Shown: positions 5,191 to 9,441 of the stretch, piece after piece | Position numbering within the stretch: position 1 is the stretch's first letter | Layout: every line of letters starts with the position of its first letter | Assembly: GCA_904393855.1 (NCBI GenBank) | Contig: CAJFNE010000066.1 | Coordinates: 1 to 9,441, forward strand | DNA from: an uncultured Oscillibacter sp. | GTDB lineage: Bacteria > Bacillota > Clostridia > Oscillospirales > Oscillospiraceae | DNA length: 9,441 nt | Direction: 5' to 3' | Translations under genes and position numbers: made by a program | Notes under the pieces: generated by a model | Told to the model about the DNA's origin: nothing | The model's database searches: none | What the model saw: only the letters and a program-made list of their open reading frames with translations

Positions 5191-6123
5191 TCAATCGGCG
5201 AACATGGGGGTGGAGAGATAGCGATCTCCTGTGTCCGGCAGCAGGGCCACGATGGTCTTGCCCCGGTTCTCCGGGCGCTTGGCCAGCTCCACGGCGGCCC
5301 AGGCCGCCGCGCCGGCGGAGATGCCCACCAGCACGCCCTCCCGCCGGCCGATCTGCCGCCCCAGGGCAAAGGCATCCTCGTCGGCCACCTGGATGATCTC
5401 GTCGTAGATGCCGGTGTCCAGCACCTCCGGCACGAAGCCGCCGCCGATGCCCTGGATCTTGTGGGGGCCCGCCTTCCCGCCGCTGAGGACCGGGGAGCCC
5501 GCCGGTTCCACCGCCACGATCCGAACGGCGGGGTTTTGCTCCTTCAAGTACCGTCCCACGCCGGTGATGGTACCGCCGGTACCCACGCCGGCCACGAAGA
5601 GGTCCACCTGGCCGTCCGTGTCCTGCCAGATCTCCGGGCCGGTGGTGTCGTAGTGGGCCTGGGCGTTGGCCGGGTTCACGAACTGGCCGGGGATGAAGCT
5701 GCCGGGCAGCTCCCGGGCCAGCTCGTCCGCCTTGGCGATGGCCCCCGGCATGCCCTTGGCCCCCTCGGTGAGCACCAGCTCCGCGCCGTAGGCCTTCATG
5801 ATCTGCCGCCGCTCCACGCTCATGGTATCCGGCATGACAATGATAATCCGGTATCCCCGGGCCGCCGCCACGGAGGCCAGGCCGATGCCCGTGTTGCCGG
5901 AAGTAGGCTCGATGATCACCGCGCCGGGTTTCAGGGCGCCTCGGGCCTCCGCGTCGTCCAGCATGGCCTTGGCCACCCGGTCTTTCACGCTGCCGGCAGG
6001 GTTGAAGTACTCCAGCTTCGCCAGCAGTCTGGCCTCCAGCCGGTAGTCCTGCTCCAAATGGGTCAGCTCCAGCAGGGGGGTGTGTCCCGTCAGCTGGTCC
6101 GCGGACGTGTAAATCTTGCTCAT
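5191..6123 (-). CDS. cysK: Cysteine synthase A (O-acetylserine sulfhydrylase)
   Basis: This 310-aa, PLP-dependent cytoplasmic enzyme makes cysteine from O-acetylserine and sulfide. All family signatures are present: the PLP-binding Lys47 in NPAGSVKDR (41-49), the substrate loop TSGNTG (74-79), the phosphate-binding GTGGT (181-185), GISAGAA (267-273) and the C-terminal PDTGDRYLST (296-305). The length fits CysK (about 305-325 aa). The ATG at 6123 has GAGGAGG eight bases upstream and begins the conserved MSKIYTSADQLTGHTPLLEL. The in-frame ATG at 6360 would read through the gene's own promoter. It has a consensus promoter and a structured leader; no serine acetyltransferase or sulfur gene adjoins it. 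Cysteine supply for Fe-S clusters would suit the iron genes upstream, but that link is inference. CysM or cystathionine-beta-synthase-like activity cannot be fully excluded. Confidence 0.95.
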   Translation of the reverse strand: MSKIYTSADQLTGHTPLLELTHLEQDYRLEARLLAKLEYFNPAGSVKDRVAKAMLDDAEARGALKPGAVIIEPTSGNTGIGLASVAAARGYRIIIVMPDTMSVERRQIMKAYGAELVLTEGAKGMPGAIAKADELARELPGSFIPGQFVNPANAQAHYDTTGPEIWQDTDGQVDLFVAGVGTGGTITGVGRYLKEQNPAVRIVAVEPAGSPVLSGGKAGPHKIQGIGGGFVPEVLDTGIYDEIIQVADEDAFALGRQIGRREGVLVGISAGAAAWAAVELAKRPENRGKTIVALLPDTGDRYLSTPMFAD

Positions 6124-6141
6124 ACGGCATCCTCCTCTTGT

Positions 6142-6181
6142 CCTGATCAGGCACGAACGCCGCCCGGCTCCCCGGGCGGCG
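6142..6181 (-). promoter_or_regulatory. Structured cysK leader
   Basis: Between promoter and ribosome site is a perfect 10-bp hairpin with a 4-base loop (CGCCGCCCGG at 6158-6167 pairing with 6172-6181), followed by the 10-bp palindrome CCTGATCAGG (6142-6151). No T-run follows the hairpin, so it is not an attenuator of the usual kind, and T-box features are absent. It could stabilise the transcript or bind a regulator. Confidence 0.4.
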
Positions 6182-6202
6182 CGGCCCGTTTCTGTCAGGC
6201 TT

Positions 6203-6231
6203 ATTATAGGAGTTTTCCCCGCATTTGTCCA
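6203..6231 (-). promoter_or_regulatory. Promoter of cysK
   Basis: The -35 TGGACA (6226-6231, five of six) and consensus -10 TATAAT (6203-6208) have a 17-bp spacer. The predicted leader is about 75 nt. Confidence 0.85.
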
Positions 6232-6257
6232 GCCTAGACACATCCCCGCACCGCTCT

Positions 6258-6296
6258 GGAAAAAGGAGTTGCCCCGCACGGAGGACCGTGCGGGGC
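6258..6296 (-). terminator. Hairpin terminator of the flavodoxin gene
   Basis: An 11-bp perfect stem GCCCCGCACGG (6271-6281 with 6286-6296) has a 4-base loop. On the minus strand it is followed after six bases by TTTTT. It lies 60 bp beyond the flavodoxin stop; that interval (6297-6356) is almost purely purine on the plus strand, so the transcript there is pyrimidine-rich and unstructured. Confidence 0.55.
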
Positions 6297-6356
6297 GAGT
6301 GAGGGGAAAAAAGGAGATAAGTATCGAAAGGAGAGAGGGAAAAGAATCGGGAGAAA

Positions 6357-6788
6357 TCACCAGGCTGCCAGCTTCTGGCCCAGCTGCCGGCAGGTCTCCT
6401 GGGCAGCGTCGTCAGGGGCGTCGTTGACGATCAGCCCCTCTGTTCCATAGAGGTTGGCGCTGGCATCGTCGCAGCGGGCCCACCAGTCGCGCATCCACTG
6501 GCCGTCTCCCCAGCCGTAGGAGCCAAACAGGGCGATCTTCTTGCCGCTGAGGGTTCCCTCAATGCCGGCAAACATCGGCTCAAATTCGCCCTCCTCCAGC
6601 TGTTCGGTGCCCATGGACGGGCAGCCAAACGCCACCACGTTGAATTCCGGCCAGCGGGCGGCGGAGAACTCTGTGGGCCCCATGAGCGTCACTTCCGCGC
6701 CTGCCGCCTGCGCGCCCTCCGCGATGCACTCGGCCATCTTCTGAGTATTGCCGGTGCCGCTCCAATAGACAATTGCTAATTTGTTCAT
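6357..6788 (-). CDS. Flavodoxin (short-chain, FMN-binding)
   Basis: This 143-aa electron carrier has the flavodoxin phosphate-binding loop SGTGNT (10-15) directly after the first beta strand (KLAIVYW), the second flavin loop GCPSMGTEQLEE (55-66) and the third, FGSYGWGDGQWM (88-99), whose aromatics would stack on the isoalloxazine. The length fits short-chain flavodoxins (about 140-150 aa). Flavodoxin replaces ferredoxin as low-potential carrier when iron is scarce. The ATG at 6788 is preferred because the fold begins there and AAAGGA lies nine bases upstream; the in-frame ATG at 6809 adds seven residues of no family match and cannot be excluded on spacing alone. It lies just downstream of the feoB-dtxR genes but has its own promoter, overlapped by a palindromic operator, and a leader of about 300 nt. 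Iron-dependent repression is the likely regulation (inference). Confidence 0.92.
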   Translation of the reverse strand: MNKLAIVYWSGTGNTQKMAECIAEGAQAAGAEVTLMGPTEFSAARWPEFNVVAFGCPSMGTEQLEEGEFEPMFAGIEGTLSGKKIALFGSYGWGDGQWMRDWWARCDDASANLYGTEGLIVNDAPDDAAQETCRQLGQKLAAW

Positions 6789-6839
6789 CTCACCATTCCT
6801 TTGGCTCATCAATCTTGGGCTGCCTGTGTGGGAGGTCCC

Positions 6840-6924
6840 GCCCGGAGTTCTCCGGGCCGTTTTCTGCCAGAATCCGGCGCCGTGAGGTGCTATCTCCACA
6901 GCGGTCTGTGCCGGCGCCGGATTC
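6840..6924 (-). other. Structured leader RNA of the flavodoxin transcript
   Basis: A perfect 13-bp inverted repeat, GAATCCGGCGCCG (6870-6882) with 6912-6924, encloses 29 nt. That interior contains a second perfect hairpin CACAG-CGGT-CTGTG (6897-6910) directly stacked on one arm, and a possible short GAG/CTC stem, suggesting a three-way junction. A separate 7-bp hairpin with a 4-base loop (6840-6857) follows toward the ribosome site. It matches no riboswitch class I recognise; the FMN (RFN) element is not present. It could equally be a small interspersed repeat. Confidence 0.45.
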
Positions 6925-7006
6925 CCTGTCGAACGGACCGCCTGCCTGCGCCGCCGGAAGCATCTTGCCTGCCGCCCCCAGCTATCCGCTCTGCCGAACC
7001 CTCCGT

Positions 7007-7036
7007 CCCAGTAGTTAGTTGAATCTAACTACTGGG
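7007..7036. promoter_or_regulatory. Palindromic operator candidate A (GTTAG-N6-CTAAC)
   Basis: This is a perfect 12-bp inverted repeat (7007-7018 with 7025-7036) around TTGAAT, with core GTTAG-N6-CTAAC identical to site B. The centres of A and B are exactly 60 bp apart. It lies about 70 bases downstream of the predicted transcription start, so it would act as a roadblock, a looping partner, or an RNA hairpin in the leader. Confidence 0.55.
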
Positions 7037-7071
7037 CCTTTAAAATGCGGGCCGCCCAGTCGCCCGCCTGG

Positions 7072-7091
7072 TGGTTAGTATTAACTAACCA
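7072..7091. promoter_or_regulatory. Palindromic operator candidate B at the flavodoxin start site
   Basis: TGGTTAGT-ATTA-ACTAACCA is an 8-bp inverted repeat with core GTTAG-N6-CTAAC. It begins seven bases after the -10 and so covers about +1 to +20 of the predicted transcript, a standard repressor position. The half-site GGTTAG is shared with the DtxR/IdeR consensus, though the spacing differs. The adjacent dtxR-like gene is the obvious candidate regulator. Confidence 0.6.
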
Positions 7092-7098
7092 TGTCTGT

Positions 7099-7127
7099 AA
7101 TATACCATACCCTCTGTGCCCTGTCAA
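7099..7127 (-). promoter_or_regulatory. Strong promoter of the flavodoxin gene
   Basis: A consensus -35 TTGACA (7122-7127), a 17-bp spacer and an extended -10 TGG-TATATT (7099-7104, plus 7105-7107). Upstream A-runs on the minus strand (7131-7136, 7144-7147, 7150-7155) resemble an UP element. This is the best promoter in the window and needs no activator, so control is probably by repression. Confidence 0.85.
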
Positions 7128-7146
7128 GTCTTTTTTCGCAGAATTT

Positions 7147-7251
7147 TCATTTTTTCCGTGGACTCTCCCGGGGGTGGAAGACCCTGCGCCGCAGCCAGCA
7201 GCGAAGCCCCTCCCATCCGGCCGCAAACAGCATGAAACCAACGATCTCCAC
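7147..7251 (-). CDS. Possible 34-aa small hydrophobic-basic protein
   Basis: A GTG codon at 7251 follows AGGAGG with ideal six-base spacing and opens a frame of 34 residues ending TGA at 7147. The N-terminus MEIVGFMLFAAGWEGL is hydrophobic with a small acidic interruption. The second half, from RCWLRRR to SPRKK, is strongly basic, giving the look of a short membrane-associated amphipathic peptide. It lies 44 bp after the dtxR-like stop, at the end of the feo operon, where small accessory proteins are common. I recognise no family and it is not obviously FeoC. The frame could be chance; the ribosome site and composition are the only support. Confidence 0.35.
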   Translation of the reverse strand: MEIVGFMLFAAGWEGLRCWLRRRVFHPRESPRKK

Positions 7252-7274
7252 AGCAGTCCTCCTGTTGACCCGCG

Positions 7275-7297
7275 GACGGGAGGCTTCTCCTCCCGTC
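7275..7297 (-). other. Hairpin overlapping the dtxR-like stop codon
   Basis: A perfect 9-bp stem (7275-7283 with 7289-7297) has a 5-base loop and overlaps the TGA of the regulator gene. No T-run follows, so it is not a standard terminator. It may mark an RNA processing point or modulate translation of the small ORF beyond it. Confidence 0.4.
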
Positions 7298-7652
7298 ACG
7301 CGTTCCCACCAACGGCGTGCTCCGGCAGTGACGCTGCCAGAAGATACGCCGTGTCCGCCAGCTCCTCCTCGCTCAGTGTCAGGCCCATCCGGGGAATCAG
7401 GCCCTGCAGCTGCTGGAGGCGCCCCCGGTACTCCCGGGCCACCTGCACGCCGGTGTCCGTCAGGAACACCTTGCCGTATCGCTCCCGGTTCAGCAGGCCT
7501 TTCTCCATCAGAAGGCCCATCATCCGGGTGACGGACGGCTTGGACACCGCCAGGACCTTAGCCACCGCTCCGGCACTGACACCCGGGGAGGTCTGCGCCA
7601 GCTCGTAGATCGCCAGCAGGTAGCGCAGATGTGTTTTGGTCAACTGCATCAT
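7296..7652 (-). CDS. Short DtxR-family metal-dependent transcriptional regulator
   Basis: This 118-aa protein begins like DtxR/MntR regulators (THLRYLLAIYELAQ, 7-20). A winged helix-turn-helix follows (about 26-50, SAGAVAKVLAVSKPSVTRMMGLLMEKGLL) with the wing RERYGKVFLTDTG (56-68). The dimerisation part is short (69-118). Classical members have Cys or Glu followed by Glu-His as metal ligands in the helix after the wing; here that region reads ADTAYLLAASLPEH, so only the final Glu111-His112 could serve and sensing may differ. MntR is about 142 aa and DtxR about 230, so this is at the small end. The start at 7652 (tandem ATG, the second at 7649) follows GGGGGGA; the in-frame ATG at 7757 overlaps the previous gene. 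It sits in the feo operon and probably controls iron uptake and the flavodoxin gene (inference). Confidence 0.82.
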   Translation of the reverse strand: MMQLTKTHLRYLLAIYELAQTSPGVSAGAVAKVLAVSKPSVTRMMGLLMEKGLLNRERYGKVFLTDTGVQVAREYRGRLQQLQGLIPRMGLTLSEEELADTAYLLAASLPEHAVGGNA

Positions 7653-7685
7653 GGAATTCCCCCCATTTCCAGATCGATCCCGGGC

Positions 7686-7727
7686 AAAAGGGGGCGTGAG
7701 CCGTGTCTCCATGCCCGCGCCCCCTTT
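7686..7727 (-). terminator. Hairpin between the Cys-rich gene and the dtxR-like gene
   Basis: A 10-bp stem, AAAGGGGGCG on the minus strand (7718-7727) with 7687-7696, encloses a 21-base loop and is followed by a further T, giving TTTT. It lies in the 83-bp gap between genes of one direction. It may be a leaky terminator or a processing hairpin that lowers regulator levels relative to the transporter. Confidence 0.4.
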
Positions 7728-7735
7728 CGGCCGCT

Positions 7736-7900
7736 TTATGATTTGCCGTGGCGGCATCCGCCGCCGCAGCCGCCGCAGCTGGAGCAGTCTCCCGTGCAGC
7801 CGCCGCCGTTCCGGTGAGATTTCCAGATGGAACGGACGGCCAGGGCCACGATGACCGCCAGCACCGCGATGACAAGAACGTATCCCAGGGAACCAGGCAT
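7736..7900 (-). CDS. FeoB-associated Cys-rich membrane protein
   Basis: This 54-aa protein has one N-terminal membrane helix (about 6-24, GYVLVIAVLAVIVALAV), a short basic stretch (RSIWKSHR) that predicts a cytoplasmic tail, and five cysteines in CTGDCSSCGGCGGGC (Cys35, 39, 42, 45, 49) followed by RHGKS. This layout and its position directly after feoB match the FeoB_associated family found next to feoB in many Firmicutes. A role in accepting or handing on Fe(II), or in helping FeoB, is suggested by context but not proven. The ATG at 7900 has AAGGAGG upstream, and the gene is 29 bp from the feoB stop, so they are clearly one operon. The gene is easily missed because of its size. Confidence 0.88.
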   Translation of the reverse strand: MPGSLGYVLVIAVLAVIVALAVRSIWKSHRNGGGCTGDCSSCGGCGGGCRHGKS

Positions 7901-7929
7901 ACCGGGCCCCTCCTTTCTAGAATTTCAGA

Positions 7930-9441
7930 TTACTTTGCCGCGGCCGCCGCCACGCTGGTCAGGTGATGGATCTCACCTTCGGGCCGGTAGCCCTTGCGGA
8001 ACAGCAGGTAGAGGATGCCCACCAGGGCCGCGACGGCCACCACGGTGAACACGCCGAAGGTCGCCTCGCCGGTGATCAGTCCGCCCAGCTGGTAGACGAT
8101 CATAGAGATCACATAGGCAAAGCCGCACATGTAGCCGATGGCGCCCAGGGTCCACTTCCAGTTGTTCATCTCCCGCTTGATGGCGCCCATGGCCGCGAAG
8201 CAGGGGGCGCACAGCAGGTTGAAGATCATGAAGGAGTAAGCGTTCAGTCCCGTGAACGCCGCGGCAATGGCGGGATAGAGCCCGGAGGCGTCCTCCATCA
8301 GGTCCGCCTCACCGGCATACTGGAAGGCAATGCCGAAGAAGTTGACGACTTCCTCCTTGGCAATCAGGCCGGTAATGGTGGCACAGGTGAGTTTCCACGC
8401 ATTTTCCCCCACCCAGCCCAGAGGATAGAAGATCCAGGCAATGGCGCTGCCCACGGAGGCCAGCAGGGAGTGATTCGCGTCCTCCACCGCGCCGAAACTG
8501 CCGCCCTCAAAGCCGTAGCCCATGAGGAACCAGAGGATGATGGAGGAGATCAGGATCACCGTGCCGGCACGCCGGATGAAGCTCCACCCCCGCTCCCACG
8601 TGGCCCGCAGCACATTCCCGCCGCTGGGGGCATGGTAGGCGGGCAGCTCCATGACGAAGGGGGCCGGCTCTCCCGCGAAGATCCGGAACTTTTTCAGGAT
8701 GATGCCGGAGATCACCACAGCCGCGATGCCGATGAAGAAGGCGGACACCGCCACCAGCGGGGAATTCCCGAACACGGCGCCGGCAAACAGGCCGATGATG
8801 GGCATCTTGGCGCCGCAGGGGATGAAGCCGGTGGTCATGATGGTCATGCGCCGGTCCCGATCCTGCTCGATGGTCCGGGAGGCCATGATGCCGGGCACGC
8901 CGCAGCCGGTGGCCACCAGCATGGGGATGAAGCTCTTGCCGGAGAGGCCGAAGCGGCGGAAGATCCGGTCCATGATGAAGGCCACGCGGGCCATGTAGCC
9001 CACATCCTCCAGGATGGCCAGCAGGAAGCAGAGCACCAGGATCTGGGGCACGAAGCCCAGCACCGCGCCGACACCGGCCACGATGCCGTCCTGGATCAGG
9101 CCATAGAGCCACGTGCCCTCGGCCACACCCAGAGCGGTCAGGATGCTGTCAAACAGCCCCGGGACCATCTCGCCGAAGAGCACGTCATTGGCCCAGTCGG
9201 TACCCCGCGTACCGATGGAGACGCTCCATCCGCCCATGGCAATGGCATAAATCAGAAACATGATCCCCGCGAAAATCGGCAGCGCCAGAATCCGGTTGGT
9301 GACGATGCGGTCGATCTTGTCGGAGACCGTCAGACTGCCCTTGGGGGCTTTCTTCCTCACGGCCCTGCCCACCACGCCGCTGATGTACGCGTACCGCTGG
9401 TTCGTGATGATGCTCTCGGCGTCGTCATCCAGCTCCGCCTC
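7930..9441 (-). CDS. feoB: Ferrous iron transporter FeoB, C-terminal part (5' end outside the window)
   Basis: FeoB imports Fe(II) through a membrane domain coupled to a cytoplasmic G-protein domain. Only the last 503 residues are visible; the frame stays open to the window edge, so the N-terminal G domain and any feoA genes lie beyond 9441. The visible part starts in the linker (ESIITNQRYAYISGVVGRA), passes the membrane entry (SDKIDRIVTNRILALPIF) and includes both conserved Gate motifs: ATGCGVPGIMASRTIEQDRD (about 8850-8913) with its metal-path Cys, and GFIPCGAKMPI (about 8796-8829). About eight or more hydrophobic segments follow. The tail FRKGYRPEGEIHHLTS is cytoplasmic-like. It heads the run feoB, Cys-rich protein, dtxR-like. 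A GTG at 9375 is in frame but is not a start, since FeoB homology continues upstream of it. Confidence 0.95.
   Translation of the reverse strand, partial: EAELDDDAESIITNQRYAYISGVVGRAVRKKAPKGSLTVSDKIDRIVTNRILALPIFAGIMFLIYAIAMGGWSVSIGTRGTDWANDVLFGEMVPGLFDSILTALGVAEGTWLYGLIQDGIVAGVGAVLGFVPQILVLCFLLAILEDVGYMARVAFIMDRIFRRFGLSGKSFIPMLVATGCGVPGIMASRTIEQDRDRRMTIMTTGFIPCGAKMPIIGLFAGAVFGNSPLVAVSAFFIGIAAVVISGIILKKFRIFAGEPAPFVMELPAYHAPSGGNVLRATWERGWSFIRRAGTVILISSIILWFLMGYGFEGGSFGAVEDANHSLLASVGSAIAWIFYPLGWVGENAWKLTCATITGLIAKEEVVNFFGIAFQYAGEADLMEDASGLYPAIAAAFTGLNAYSFMIFNLLCAPCFAAMGAIKREMNNWKWTLGAIGYMCGFAYVISMIVYQLGGLITGEATFGVFTVVAVAALVGILYLLFRKGYRPEGEIHHLTSVAAAAAK

Noticed and set aside
4442..6241. 599-residue minus-strand open frame spanning cysK, the intergenic gap and the LysM-CAP gene
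   Set aside because: It is out of frame with cysK and antisense to the LysM-CAP gene, with low-complexity Gly/Arg/Pro composition.
6789..6924. FMN riboswitch ahead of the flavodoxin gene
   Set aside because: The leader is structured but lacks the conserved RFN-element blocks such as AGGGTGAAATTCC.
6790..6963. 57-aa minus-strand ORF inside the flavodoxin leader, ending four bases before the flavodoxin ATG region
   Set aside because: There is no good ribosome site, the composition is Arg/Gly/Pro-rich, and it runs through the inverted repeats that better explain the region. A translated leader peptide is not excluded.

Overview
The window is dense, GC-rich Firmicutes-type chromosome with strong AGGAGG-type ribosome sites, sigma-A-like promoters and hairpin terminators. 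The gene content (Feo operon with a FeoB-associated Cys-rich protein and a short DtxR-like regulator, a yjdF riboswitch gene, SPL-like radical SAM protein, LysM-CAP exoprotein) suggests a gut anaerobe of the Clostridia, most likely Oscillospiraceae (Flavonifractor, Lawsonibacter or Pseudoflavonifractor type). That placement is inference from gene content and base composition; no database search was possible. I see no mobile element, CRISPR array, rRNA or tRNA.

Layout (nearly everything is on the minus strand, so transcription runs right to left). 7930-9441: C-terminal part of FeoB, followed downstream by a 54-aa Cys-rich membrane protein, a 118-aa DtxR-like regulator and a possible 34-aa small protein. 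6357-7127: flavodoxin with its own strong promoter, two palindromes sharing the core GTTAG-N6-CTAAC, and a structured leader of about 300 nt. 5191-6231: cysteine synthase CysK with promoter and hairpin leader. 4337-5029 (plus strand): exported LysM-CAP protein, divergent from greA, with a WalR-like box in its promoter. 3766-4293: greA. 3022-3591: yjdF (DUF2992) preceded by a yjdF-type riboswitch. 721-2981: operon of SPL-like radical SAM protein, ArsC/Spx-like protein and tRNA-dihydrouridine synthase, the last two overlapping by ATGA. 5-694: chloramphenicol-acetyltransferase-like gene with its own candidate promoter.

The main functional story is an iron module. FeoB imports Fe(II), a DtxR-like protein probably senses it, and the next gene is a flavodoxin, the classic iron-free substitute for ferredoxin. 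A palindrome sits exactly at the predicted flavodoxin start site, so the simplest model is iron-dependent repression by the adjacent regulator. The second regulatory highlight is the yjdF RNA: its conserved 3' segment is perfectly complementary over 7 nt to the yjdF Shine-Dalgarno sequence. Other notable items are the structured flavodoxin leader, an unlisted small ORF after dtxR, and a WalR-like direct repeat at the LysM-CAP promoter.
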